Source: Moringa oleifera
Lineage: Eukaryota > Streptophyta > Magnoliopsida > Brassicales > Moringaceae
Length of the DNA stretch: 64,000 nucleotides
Assembly (NCBI GenBank): GCA_021397835.1
Contig: JAJFZO010000034.1
Span: 5,795,001-5,859,000 of the forward strand
Direction of reading: 5' to 3'
In this document: positions 50,696 through 62,639 of the stretch, piece after piece
Numbering within the stretch: the first letter of the stretch is position 1
Layout: every line of letters starts with the position of its first letter
The notes under the pieces: generated by a model
What the model was told of the DNA's origin: nothing
The model's input: only the letters and a program-made list of their open reading frames with translations
The model's database searches: none
Program-made: the position numbers and the translations under genes

Positions 50696-50709
50696 TAAAT
50701 GCAATTGCA
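50696..50709 (+). promoter_or_regulatory. L1 box overlapping a palindrome, upstream of the HDG2-like gene
   Basis: TAAATGCA (50696-50703) is the exact L1 box, the site bound by HD-ZIP IV proteins such as ATML1 and PDF2 and found in epidermis-specific promoters. It overlaps the perfect palindrome TGCAATTGCA (50700-50709). It sits about 1 kb upstream of the first coding exon of an HD-ZIP IV gene, where self- or cross-regulation is expected. The site is seen; its use is inferred. Confidence 0.6.
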
Positions 50710-50879
50710 CCCTCTCAATACGCTCTGCAATAACTCCTCGATGCCATAGTTTTCTCCATCTGTTCCCTCTCTCTCCTTTCTTTCTCCACTTTTTCATTGC
50801 CTCTTTCTCTTCCTTGACCCCATCTCTTTTCTTGGTTTCTGTCTCTCTCCTTCTGTGTCCATTTCACACCTACTTGTTA

Positions 50880-51703
50880 CCATAAAAGCTGATACCAAAA
50901 CAGCCTTATAAGCCATTGGTGGGTAGCTCATAGGAGTTTTCTCCGGCAACGAAGGTCTAAGGACGAACAGATCCAGGCGCCTCTCTCCTTCTTGGAGCTC
51001 TCTCTAGGGCTTTCAAAGCCTTCGTTTGTGCAGGTGACTTCAGCTTCACTGTATTCCTCTTTCCTGCTTTTAGGCCCTTCTGCATCACTGATCTTGAAAA
51101 ACCACCGGTTTAAAGGCCATTTAGGTGATGGGAAGAGGAATTTTTTTCATTTTATTACAGTCTCTACACCTATCTGAGTCTGCTTGTTTGGTGTTTTTGT
51201 TTTCTGGGGGCAGATAAAGCTCAAGCGGGAAAGGCAAAAGTTGGGGTTTTGAGACTGATACAGAAGGCATAGTTGGATTCTCCGTTATCTTCTTTGTGCG
51301 TATATACATGGTAAATTCTTTTTTTTTTAAGAAAAAAAGAATTAGTATTCATTTAACCTGATTTTTGGTCCTGTTAAGGGCCGTATCAAATTTGTCAACT
51401 CTAATCTTTGTATTAGATATCGTTTTTCCCGTGTGTTGCCACGTTAGAGTCAGATAGGCTTAAGGTGTAAAGAGACAAAAGGAGACTCTTTTCAACGGAT
51501 TAATAGACCATAGTCAGCTCTTTTCTACTTGTAACAATTCCATTTGCTTTTCCCAGATTATTACCAGGGAATTTATTGAAAACTTATTGTCTTCTTCTTC
51601 ACTGTTCGTTACACAGTTGACCAAAATCACACCTCATCAAGTAGACTGAAGAGAAGTCGGTGAGGAGCTATATATAAAGAGACCCTCTTGGGCTGTGTGA
51701 AAT
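50880..51703 (+). other. Likely transcription start zone and 5' leader of the HDG2-like gene
   Basis: TTATAAG (about 50905) could be a TATA element, followed by a GC-richer leader-like stretch to about 51030. CAG followed by GTGACT (51031-51039) and ATG followed by GTAAATTC (51308-51318) are possible leader splice donors. A second TATA-like word, TATATAAA (51671-51678), lies just 26 bp before the first ATG. HD-ZIP IV genes often have introns in the leader. The exact start and splicing cannot be read from sequence alone. Confidence 0.45.
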
Positions 51704-54700
51704 ATGCAAGCCGGGGTTATGATTCCGGCAAGAAGCATATCCTCATTGATTGGAAGGAACGCGAGTGTTGGTGGGTTTGGATCATCCTCAGGACTCTCTC
51801 TTGGTCAGGTCAGAGATTAATCCTTGTTTTTTCCCTTAGATCTGTGTTTGTTTTGAGGTCTTCTGGTTCTGGTGCAAAATCGGGTCCTGTTGTTCCTTAT
51901 TTATTTTTTTTTTCAAAATCGTTTTGATTCACTTGTTTTGTTTTTCTTCTTTTTTTCCTGTTTAATATCCGATTGTTTTGAAAAGAATCTGATATTTTTC
52001 TTATAGTTTTTTTTAAATAAATATTTTCAGACTGTGATGTTTTTATTCAAGTGGGTCTTGATTCACTTTCTCATTTATTTTTCATAACTCATCCTCAACA
52101 GCAGAGCTTTTCGTTTTTCTTAAACTGTTGAGTTCTCAAAATGGCATTATCTTAGTGATTTGGTCTTACTTAGACTAACTCGCTATTCTCGGCAAAATCC
52201 ATCTCGATACTTGAGAAAAAACGCGTAAAGTCTTTTGCTCTCTGCACTGAGAAAGAGAGAGAAAGAAAGTCTTTTTTTGGGGTATGAAGAGAGAGAAAGA
52301 GTCTTATATAAACCTGGGTTTTGGCATAACCTGCTTCTTCTCATGGGCTTTCTGTCTTCTCTCGACTATAATTTCTGGATTTTCCCTTCTGCTTTCTTAT
52401 GATGACATTATAATTCGGGTAGTAAGGTTTTGCTTTCTTTGTGAGTAGGGATTTCCATTCTGTTGTTAGATTGAAATACAATAAGCTTCGGAATCTTAAA
52501 GATCTGTAGATATGTTCCAGCCAAACATGATGGAAGGCCAGCTCCATCCTCTAGAAATGACCCAAAACACCCCCGAAAGTGATCAGATTGCTCGAATGAG
52601 AGAAGAAGAATTCGACAGCACCACCAAGTCCGGCAGCGACAACCAGGAAGGTGCCTCTGGCGACGATCAAGAGCAACGTCCCAAGAAGAAACGTTACCAT
52701 CGCCACACTCAGCATCAGATCCAAGAAATGGAAGCGTATGTCTATATTAACAAAATCATTATCCCATTTACTGTTTCTTGAAAAACGATTTCACATTTTG
52801 AACTAAACCCTTTTTTCCTTTCCCAACTGTTGTTTCTTCTCTTTCAGTTTCTTCAAGGAGTGTCCACACCCAGATGACAAGCAAAGGAAGGAGCTTAGCC
52901 GTGAATTAGGGTTGGAGCCTTTGCAAGTCAAATTTTGGTTCCAAAACAAGCGCACCCAAATGAAGGTAAATTGTTTTTCCATGACACTCTTTGTGCCTGG
53001 TTTCATGTTTTGGGTTTTTGGCTAATATCAAGGGTCCGTTACAGTATTTTCCTCTTCTTAATGGTAACTGTTCTGGAGTTCCGCTGGTCAACCTTGTTTA
53101 CCTTTTAGAAAAACAGAGAAACAGTGAACCAGGCTCAACGGGCTCCTTCATTAATTGTAGCTTCATTATTTTGGTTGACCCTTGAATGTACTTTCTCTGG
53201 CAGACCCAGCATGAGCGTCAAGAAAACACACAGCTCCGAGCAGAGAATGAAAAGCTTAGGGCCGATAACATGAGGTACAGGGAAGCTCTTGGCAACGCTT
53301 CATGTCCCAACTGTGGAGGCCCTACTGCCATTGGCGAGATGTCATTTGATGAACATCATTTGAGACTTGAAAATGCTCGCCTAAGAGAAGAGGTTAGATA
53401 ATTGAAACTTGGTAATTGTTTATATTTTCTCTTATTTTTTTTATTAAATGACTAAAAATCTTTAATTATGTTACAGATTGATCGTATTTCAGCCATTGCT
53501 GCAAAGTATGTGGGCAAGCCAGTGCTAAACTTTCCGCATCTCTCTCCTCCCGTCCCTTCCCGTCCACTTGACCTCAGTGTTGGTAACTTTGGTGGGCAAC
53601 CAGACATTGGCGGAGAAATGTATGGTCCTGGTGACCTTCTACGGTCAATTAGTGCACCTAATGAGGCTGATAAGCCAATGATAATTGAACTCGCGGTGGC
53701 AGCAATGGAGGAACTGATCAGGATGGCCCAGATGGGCGAACCATTGTGGATGACTAGCCTCGATGGCACAACCGCTGTACTAAATGAAGATGAATACATG
53801 AGGACATTCCCCAGGGGTTTTGGTCTGAAACCTACTGGATTTAGATGTGAAGCCTCTCGAGAAACTGCTGTTGTCATCATGAACCACATTAATCTCGTTG
53901 AGATTCTGATGGATGTGGTAAACTCTTCCATATGCAAAACACCTGTTCATTTTTAAAAAAAAAAATAATCTAAGGATTAGGCTAGCGGGGCATCTAATTG
54001 GTTATGTTCTTTGATGATATACAGAATCAATGGTCGACTGTATTTTCAGGCATTGTTTCTCGGGCTATGACCTTGGAAGTCCTATCAACAGGTGTAGCAG
54101 GGAATTATAATGGAGCCCTCCAAGTGGTAATGTAGATTATGATACGTACTTTTACATAGTTGCTTTGTAATGGTCATACCAGCTGGTCTTCACCAGTTAC
54201 ATTAACATTTAAGTACATATTAGCCAGGTTTGACAAATACCTTAAGAATACAGTACAAATATGAATGGGAAGCTGAATACAAGAGGCCTAAATTGAATAT
54301 ACATCTTCTCAATTAAATGATACTGTAATATATACATTTTCTCTGATATTTATTCAATGTTTCATTTTCCAGATGACAGCTGAGCTCCAAGTTCCTTCCC
54401 CGCTTGTTCCAACTCGCGAGAGCTATTTTGTAAGGTACTGTAAACAGCATGCTGAGGGGATGTGGGCAGTTGTTGACATCTCCTTGGACAATTTGCGCCC
54501 AAGTCCAGCAGTTAGATGTCGACGAAGGCCATCTGGGTGTTTAATTCAAGAGATGCCCAATGGATACTCAAAGGTAAATACTTCTTGAGGTTACTAACTA
54601 AAACAACCATAAGAATGGTTGCTGTTTTCATTGATTTGAGTTAACATACTGCTGATTCACCTGTGAATGCAATTTTACACGTTAGGTTACGTGGGTTGAG

Positions 54701-56067
54701 AATGTAGAAGCTGATGATAGAGGTGTGCATACTCTATACAAGCAGCTCGTTAACTCAGGCCATGCCTTTGGGGCCAAACGATGGGTTGCTACTTTGGATA
54801 GACAGTGTGAACGACTAGCAAGTGTTATGGCAACAAACATGCCAACTGGGGATGTTGGTGGTATTTATTCTTTGTCACCTCCATAACAATAAGACTGATT
54901 GTAAAGATGCAGTGCATTTAAATCTTAACTCGCCTATGTGACTTAATTAATCATTATCTAAGATTCTTTGTTTTTGTGTTTGGGGTTGGGGGGGCGTGGA
55001 TAGTAATAACAAATCAAGATGGTAGAAAGAGTATGCTGAAGCTGGCTGAGAGAATGGTGATAAGCTTCTGTGCTGGAGTGAGTGCCTCCACTGCCCACAC
55101 ATGGACAACTTTATCTGGTACTGGAGCTGACGATGTGAGGGTCATGACCAGAAAGAGTGTGGATGACCCAGGCAGACCTCCTGGCATTGTCCTCAGTGCT
55201 GCAACTTCCTTCTGGCTTCCTGTCAATCCAAAGAGAGTTTTCGATTTCCTCCGAGATGAGAACTCTAGAAATGAGGTACTTAGGTTTCAGAACCCTTAAA
55301 TATCTTCTCTTGATTCACAATCTGATCAGTTGGCAAACTAGTATGTCTCAGCTTCGCTCGCCTTAGAAAAATACTGGAGGACCAAATATAGATGTTTGAA
55401 GAAAAAACTTGGATATACAGTCTGATGACTCTTTGATTTAAGTCAAAGCCATAAGCTGTGATAGCTAATAGTATGGTCTAGCTATAATGATTGTAGTTTT
55501 ACTTGTTAAAATTTTTATCGATACAGTGGGATATTCTTTCAAATGGTGGAGTTGTCCAAGAAATGGCACACATTGCTAATGGACGGGACACTGGCAATTG
55601 CGTCTCCCTTCTTCGGGTAAATGTAAGTTGTTAATTATTTTTTCTCCAAACCAATAGGTGTCACTAATCCTTTATCTCTAACCTTTCACTGGTGCCTATA
55701 GAGTGCAAATTCAAGCCAGAGCAACATGCTGATTTTACAAGAGAGTTGCACTGATCCAACTGCGTCATTTGTTATCTATGCACCTGTGGATATCGTTGCC
55801 ATGAATGTGGTGCTAAACGGAGGGGATCCGGACTATGTAGCCCTTCTACCTTCAGGTTTCGCTATCCTTCCTGATGGGACTGCTTCACTTGGTGGAGGCA
55901 TCGGGGAAGTTGGGTCTGGTGGATCTCTCCTAACTGTTGCATTTCAGATTTTGGTTGATTCAGTGCCTACAGCAAAGCTTTCCCTGGGCTCAGTTGCAAC
56001 TGTTAACAATCTTATTGCATGCACAGTTGAGAGGATTAAGGCTGCTTTATCATGCCACAGCGCATGA
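51704..56067 (+). CDS. HDG2: HD-ZIP IV homeodomain-START transcription factor, HDG2-like
   Basis: Nuclear DNA-binding regulator of epidermal identity genes (family knowledge). Coding exons, all GT-AG: 51704-51808, 52521-52735 (or 52512-52735 from the inner ATG), 52848-52965, 53204-53392, 53477-53917, 54025-54126, 54373-54573, 54686-54860, 55004-55275, 55527-55622, 55702-56067. Joined product is 759 residues, or 727 from MFQPNM; Arabidopsis HDG2 has 721. In 727 numbering: homeodomain about 57-116 ([20 protein letters not shown]), zipper-loop-zipper about 117-190 with loop CPNC at 148-151, START about 243-470 from [10 protein letters not shown], then family C-terminus ending [28 protein letters not shown] near the start and overall fit favour HDG2 over ATML1/PDF2. 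No damage seen. Exact orthology is inferred. Confidence 0.93.
52512..52520 (+). other. Alternative start codon overlapping a splice acceptor
   Basis: ATGTTCCAG encodes the start MFQ and also ends in an AG acceptor at 52519-52520. If intron 51809-52520 is spliced, the reading enters at CCA (52521) from the upstream exon ...LSLGQ. If transcription or splicing retains this ATG, the protein starts MFQPNM, like Arabidopsis HDG2 (MFEPNM) and PDF2 (MYHPNM). Both reading frames agree downstream. Confidence 0.6.
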
Positions 56068-56463
56068 TCTCCAGACATTATATAGTAGGTATGTTAAATC
56101 ACTTTTAAGCTTTTATATAATTATTTCTTTAATCCATGATTCTTAGAGAGATCAAAACATGGCACTTCTTGGTTTACTGCTCCTTTTAAAGGCAAGATTT
56201 ATGGTGCCAACCACAGGAAAGAGCAAAGAATGATGTGAAAAGAAAAGAAAAAGAAGCTTCAACCTGATTTTCTCCGTTATATATTCATAATCATTGCTGT
56301 ACATGAATGACTTTGATTTGCTGTTGTTGCAGTAATTTTAACAGAAGAAGGAAAAAACAAAGGGAAGGGAAACCATAAGAACACAGGTGATAAGGAAAGT
56401 TTTTGGGATATACAGAAGATGGGTTGAAGTCAAGAGCGCACCTTACATCATCCTTTTTGGCCC

Positions 56464-56486
56464 TTGGTGCTTGCTTAAAGCACCAA
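56464..56486 (+). other. Hairpin in the 3' UTR, 9-bp perfect stem
   Basis: TTGGTGCTT (56464-56472) and AAGCACCAA (56478-56486) pair perfectly around a 5-base loop GCTTA. Short conserved motifs in 3' UTRs of HD-ZIP IV genes have been reported, but I do not recall their sequence and cannot say this is one of them. Confidence 0.6.
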
Positions 56487-56880
56487 CAAAATCTAAGCAC
56501 TCAACTAAGGATGCAAGCATTAGAGGTTCGGGTATTGACTTCCCTGTAAACAGTGAAAGCAAAGAAATCATAAGACCTTATCATAAAGGGTTTTAACTCC
56601 TCTAAGCTTTTTAACTTTGTGGTTAGACTTTTTAGGGTTTTTGTATAAGAAAGTTTTCATGCATGTCTCTAATGAATCCCTTGTTTTTTCCTTCTTCCCT
56701 TAGTTTGTCTGTTTTCGGAGAACTTAAATGGTCCTAAAAGCTAATGTAGCAGGAGACTTGTCAGCTGCCTCCTTTAAGAGCTTTTGCAGTGATATACCCT
56801 TTGTTATATATGCTGATTAATTTTCTTTAGGTTTCTTTCATGGCTATATCATATCATCATGTAACATTGCCGATCGGGGC

Positions 56881-56886
56881 AATAAA
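56881..56886 (+). terminator. Candidate poly(A) signal of the HDG2-like gene
   Basis: AATAAA, 814 bp after the stop codon, at the end of a stretch of moderate GC before AT-rich sequence resumes. Plant signals are degenerate, so cleavage could also occur earlier. Confidence 0.4.
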
Positions 56887-56899
56887 AGCGATAAACATC

Positions 56900-59800
56900 A
56901 ATCAATATCAAATGTTATTCTGGCTTGCCCAAAATCAAAATTAGTATTAATAAATGAAAAATCATGCCAAGACTGATTTAGGTTGTTTTCCCTTCAACTT
57001 CATTTTAAGTATAAGAGTTATTCATGAGTTAGGGTTGTTGCGGTTTTGATTATCTTAGAATTAATGAGGTTATCTTGGTTTGCGTCATTTCGGGTTTGAT
57101 CACTACTTTTCATTCTCTTCAGCTTGATTGAATTAATACCTTGGTTTAATTCTTTCTCTAGGGATTTTAATTTTTATCGTAACATTAAAAAAAACACTTA
57201 AAGAAATCAAAGTTAAGTCTATTGTACATTTTTTTTTTCAATAAGAGGTTTATGTAATTTTAGTTTAAAACGTGCATAAAATGATCTAGAATTTTCGTAC
57301 CAGCATACTGAACAAACATAAATGATTGCTTTAATATGGTTGGATTGTACCCTTCACCAACATACCACACAGTACATATAATACAATCCTTAACATTATA
57401 TTAGAAGTTTGTGGTCAGACAACTCACCTTAAAAGGGTACAGCCACTGCCATGACCAAAATGGTAGGGCTTGCAACATGCTAAACTTACTGTGCCAAAAA
57501 CCAAGCCCTATAAATGTTGCTTTTATTATTACCTTTTCTTCTCTTTCCATTTTAGCTCAAATCTCTCAATTCTTATCTTTTAGCCCTTTAATGACTTTTT
57601 TTTTTAAGAGGGAAAAGCGAGCATTTTCTTTAAGGAGGGGAAATATGATAAGGGAAGGAAACTTACCTACTCCAGTACTTTACATGTCACTAGAACTTTG
57701 AATCTCTAATTGCTTAGAGAACTGTTTCTTCAACTTTGAATCTCTTGTTGAATAATACAAATCATTAAATCTTTTGTGATACTGCATTAAAAGGTGATTT
57801 ATTAATAATTTTACTTATCTTAAATATTAATATAAATGTAAAGGAGGATAATCAAAAGATGAAGAGATTAATTGAAATATAGTGCAATAGACTGGAAAAA
57901 GATGAAAGAAATTTAGGTGCTTGTCGCAACGTACATTAATTCTCTTTTCAAATTGACCATTTGAGCTTTGCATACACAAGCAAAGCAAATAAGTTGTTGG
58001 GTTTAATATTCAAAACTCCATTTTAGTGTCTTCCACAACTTAACATTATCGTCAGCACAGAACTAAAATGAAGTTGCTTCTTTGACCTATTACACGAAAG
58101 CAAAGAAGGATATAATGAAGCTTAGCTCTTATTCTACTACAATTAACAAAATTCATCTCCTTGTATTATTAGGGTCATTTATCATTAGTTAGGAACAACA
58201 TTTGCTTGACAAATTTTTAGACTTAAAGGGGATAGTTTGCTGAGATCTTTAATTAGTTATCTTTAAATAAACATATATAATATTTATTTAAAATTTGAGA
58301 TACATAATCATCAATTAAATTTGTTGTACTCAAGTTTTGATGATAAATCGTTATCAGTTGATAATATAACTAATCTACTTTATTTTTTTTTATAACATAT
58401 CTGAATGTAAGTAAAATTTTATTAATTTTTAATTTAAAAATTCTTTTTTTGACCAAACATTATTATGATATTATCAATAGTATCTTATGAACAACTTATA
58501 TATTTAGAAAATAGTTTATTTTTCTTGTAAAATTTATTATTTCAATTAGGGCTCATTGGAGAGAAGAAAGAAATTAAAGAGAAAAAGAAAAACAAAGTTG
58601 TTTAAGTTTTAAATGCAACAATTAAGCTATTTTGTGTTTCCTGATTTCAAAAGACATGCACTACATCGGTTCTTTTATAAAAAAAAAAAAAAAACGTTTT
58701 GATTTCTATTAAAATTCTCTGTTGTCTAAGCACCATTTTCAAAAGGAATTAATTTAGATGCAATAACACAGGCAATGTTGTCAATGTGATGACTGAAAGT
58801 TGATCCTTCATTTCTCCAAGTACTTCAACTAACATCACCAAAATAGAAACCAAAAAAGGTAAAGAAATTAAAGAAAATAGAATCAGACCAACTCAAATTT
58901 CTTCAGCTCATTGGTCTATGGTTTATTATAATGTTATGATATTTGATTCAGTTTGATTAGATTTAATTTTCAAACTGAACTGAATGCACTCAAACCAAAT
59001 AGTGATTTCTCATGCTCTCTAATAGGTTTAACACAAATAAACAAAGAAAATTATTGTTAAGTAAATATCTGGAAGTCCATATATAAACACACACATATAT
59101 ATACACACACACACATACACATATAATATGTTAAAATTATATTATCTAAAATAAATTTGGGTTTTGCAGGCTATGGATTAGACTAAGTTTGGAAAAACTT
59201 TAATTCTCCTTCTTATTTTTCATTTTCTCTTGTTGAATTGTAACATTAATGTGTTTTTTTTTTCTCACACTATTTAAATCACTAGTGATTGGCAATTATG
59301 TAGGGGCTTTGCTGATTTTGGCTTGTGATCTACATTGAAACAACCAAGTTTTTCAGTATTATGGGAACTCTATTAATATTTCACCATCATAGAAATTCCA
59401 GCAGAGCTGATAGGATTCATATCGGTCCAAAAATTATGGTGACCTTACTTTATTCATGATCAATTCAATCATCTTCTTGTTCACGTATATCACACTTCAC
59501 ATCGTTCCTTCTTTGGTGCCAACTAATGGCATCAGTTAGATTAGGTCTGCAAGAAATTCAAGCAACTATGCATCTCTAGGCCTTATTTGTGCTTCAGCTT
59601 TAAGTTTGATATATGGATACTGATATAAGGTATTATCATCCTAACCCACTTATTTCAAAACGCGATATACACTAAGCTCCCTCCAACATTTCTTGAGTGA
59701 CCAGCAGCCAACTTTAGTAGTTGTTTTAGATGGTTTTTTGAGGATGACTTAATCAGTGAATATGCTTTGAGGAAAGTATTTGATAGCTTGTCTTTTTAAA

Positions 59801-60220
59801 TTTTTGTTTAAGTAGGACTCTTGAAAAAAAAAAAACTTTGACATTTAAATTAGTAGTTGGCTATGAAAGAATTTGAGAAAGTAAGTTTTTCAGAATAATT
59901 TTGATACTTTGCATGCTTTCTTTTTCTTTTTTTATAATTTTCCTTTTTTTTTTTCACCTTTATCATGTTTTTATGGAAAGAATATCATGTTTTTGTGAGT
60001 ACGTCATTGCATTTTTATGAGCAGATTATTGCTCCTTTATGAACGATATGGTAACGGCTGTGGTTATGAGATTCTTTATAACTTCATATCTTGTAACCTT
60101 TTTTCTTAAGAACATGTCATTTATTGTTACTAGCCGTTGAGATCGATTTTAGTCATTGGTGAGTTACTTTCTCACTCACATTCCTCGGAGCTTCTTGATA
60201 GCTTTAAGTTATTATCTAGA
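56900..60220. other. Intergenic sequence, no coding gene seen
   Basis: AT-rich with an A-run at 58679-58694 and a CA/TA repeat near 59085-59120. The frame at 57411-57701 has no recognisable domain. No transposon protein similarity. Confidence 0.4.
57509..57515 (+). promoter_or_regulatory. Orphan TATA box
   Basis: TATAAAT in the context CCAAGCCCTATAAATG, followed by a pyrimidine-rich stretch and CTCAAATCTCTCA about 35-60 bp on, reads like a plant core promoter and start site. No coding sequence follows, so it may drive a noncoding transcript or be a coincidence. Confidence 0.25.
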
Positions 60221-60223
60221 ATA

Positions 60224-60420
60224 TCTTTTGGCTACAAATATTTTTGTTATCATTTTTAGTGACAATTATTTTTGTTATTTTTTTGTGACAATCATTACAA
60301 TTACAGGTAAAATTTATTGCTAATCTATGATTAAAAAATTTAGCAATAAATTTTTTTTATTTTAACGATAGATTTATCTATCATTAAAAGTGAGTTTCTT
60401 TATCATCGATGCTTCAAGTA
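60224..60420. repeat. Short degenerate repeats, MITE-like
   Basis: GTGACAAT(T/C)AT recurs near 60258 and 60285 and TTTTTGTTAT at 60241 and 60271. AATTTATTGCTAA (60308-60320) is matched by an inverted TTAGCAATAAATT (60339-60351), followed by self-complementary GATAGATTTATCTATC. It looks like part of a small foldback or subterminal repeat region. Confidence 0.4.
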
Positions 60421-61949
60421 TTGTTTTAGATTTTTAATTTGTCTTGTTGTTTGGGAACTGTTTTTGACAAATTCTTGGTATTTGATTATAGGTTTTATGG
60501 CTCTCCTACATGCTCATGGTTAATCTACTTTTTCCTTCCACTTGTTTATTCATATCTCTTGGTTGAAAAGACATCCTTGTAATGCAGTGGGTTAGTGGCA
60601 TTTGAGCAGTAGACGTGGGAAACATTTTTGTTGATAATGTTCTTGGATGGAAACATAAGTATTTTTTTTTTTTCAAAAAATTCTATTATCCTTCAAGCAT
60701 TATTACATATTCTTTTTTATTTTTTATGTCGTATAGATTTTCTTTTGAATTGATATCACATCTTATTATTACAAATTTTTTACATTAACACTACATCACA
60801 CATTACAATTTCTTTTACATCACATCACCCTTTACATGGATGGGCTTTCTAATAAAATTCTACCTAACTTTTATTATTTGTAAAGTGTACCTCAACTTTT
60901 TGATTAAAGAACAATAGTTACTTAGGTATGAGCTAGTTGGCACCTGCTTTGGATTCTGATTCAAATATTTTGACCATTCATCCATATTGATACCCTTCAT
61001 TTTCCTCTTGGTTTTTCCAAAATTATAGATGAGGTGATAGTTGCTCATTCTTTTTTTATTACAGGAGATTTTGGGGAAAACTTCTGCTTGTTCACCTTAT
61101 TCTTTATATCTTTTTTTTTTTAAAAAAAAAAATTTTGCTCAAAGTTCTTTTTGTGGACTCACCTATCCTTCACTTTTCCAATTGACCAAGGTATAGATGG
61201 CCCATAATTCAAATTGTTAGTTCTCAAGGAAATGCTTAAACATAAAAAGTAGAAGCAATTTGTTGAGGCTTCGATCTCATTGATGGGAGATTCAATGTTG
61301 AGGAAGAAAACTGAGGCTTCTTTTTTCTTGAAGATTTCTTCGATCGACCACAAGGTAACATTCTACTCTTGGACCCTGGGGCTCTAGTTATGTTGTTTTA
61401 TGGTGTTTAGAGTTGTTGGAGATTTCCCATAAGTAAAGATTTTAACTTTAGTATCTAGCTCCTCCTCAGACTTGAAGCTGTGCTTTGAGTTATTGAATGA
61501 CCTAGGCAATATTGAAACTTCGAGCAAGCTCCACGTACTCTCCTTGGTACAAGTATTTCCTTTATCATTCTACTTCACTACTTTTATTTTGACTAGGAGA
61601 ATCCACGTAGCTCGAAAGTTTTGCTTCAGTCGAGAATATTTTTAACTTGTGCTCTTTTCTCTTTTCGGTTTTTTAGTGCATGCAACTTTTTGTTTTCTAT
61701 CACTAAGAGCTATTGTTCTGCCCCTAACGAGTTGATAAATTTTGAGGAGCTAGTCACGACCTGAATAATCATTGATTAACCAAACCCTTCCCTCTTTTTT
61801 CGATCTCCTCTCTTCCTTTTCTCGATAGCAAGAGTCATTCCTGTAGCTGAAATCAATCCATTCATGATGGTGACTCCTACTTCTTCAAGCAAGGTTTAGG
61901 CTTTTCATAGCCATTTAAGAAAGCAACAAGTCCTTCTTATGGATTAGAC

Positions 61950-62410
61950 AAAGAAAAGAGAATAAAAGATTAACTCTTAGCATAACTTAGACTTAGTTTT
62001 TGCTAAAGTTGGGGAAGCCGAAAAGGTTGTTGCAGAGAAGGAAGTAGTCCTTCTTAAGCTTGATGACATGTATAAGAATTAGGCTTTAGAGGCGACGCAT
62101 GCTTTCGAGCTTAAGAAAGCCTTTTTTGATGTCATGGCAATGTTTCAACTATATGTCTTAAAATTATTAAGGGCTACTTCGATGCTTATGCCTTCAAGAC
62201 ATTTTACTAGCTGATCAAGGGCTCGACAAAGGCCTTGGGGGAGTTCACACGTAAGTATCGAGATTTGGACTTTTGTTTTTTCTCTTGAGGATGTATAAAA
62301 GGAAGAGACCCTTAAGGTTAAGAGTAATGCTGCCCAAAGTTCCCTCCACCCTATGGGGAAGAAGAGGCCGTAAGAGAAAGAAAAAGATCTCCCAAAGAGT
62401 TTGAGGTGCA
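61950..62410 (+). pseudogene. Weak helical ORF relic, possibly a retrotransposon extra ORF
   Basis: The + strand reads GEAEKVVAEKEVVLLKLDDM, a stop, then ALEATHAFELKKAFFDVMAM followed by FQLYVLKLL. The charged helical character resembles the PF04195-type tails of Tat-lineage extra ORFs, like the relic at 15900-16540. Similarity is only in style, so this is a guess. I see nothing clear in 60421-61949. Confidence 0.2.
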
Positions 62411-62412
62411 AC

Positions 62413-62442
62413 AATAAAATAAAATAAAATAAAATAAAATAA
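62413..62442. repeat. (AAAAT)n microsatellite
   Basis: About six uninterrupted 5-bp units. Confidence 0.95.
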
Positions 62443-62639
62443 TCTCAAAGAGGAAATTTTGTTGAAATTTTATGGAATCTGACATTCCAAGGAAAATTCT
62501 AAAGGAAAACTAACCATTGAATAAAGAAATATGGGAATGTAATTTTTTGCCAAAAAAAAAAAACTTTTGAAAGTTTCCCAGAGAATTTCAACTAAGATTC
62601 CATGAGAATGCTTAATTCGTATTATATAATATTTTTAGT

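Larger units (their letters stand above)
56068..56890 (+). other. 3' untranslated region of the HDG2-like gene
   Basis: Follows the TGA at 56065-56067. A possible 3' UTR intron runs from GTATGT (about 56089) to TTGTTGCAG (about 56331); both sites are strong. The open frame at 56387-56596 inside it matches nothing and is probably chance. It contains a 9-bp hairpin and ends near an AATAAA. Confidence 0.55.

Noticed and set aside
51671..51678. TATATAAA as the main TATA box of the HDG2-like gene
   Set aside because: It lies only 26 bp before the first ATG, leaving almost no leader, and leader-like sequence exists from about 50.9 kb. It could still serve an inner promoter.
53452..53937. 161-codon open frame antisense to an HDG2-like exon
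   Set aside because: It mirrors exon 53477-53917 of a conserved gene, has no domain, and is explained by base composition of the sense codons.
56387..56596. 69-codon open frame after the HDG2-like stop
   Set aside because: It lies in the 3' UTR, has no recognisable domain and no start context of its own.
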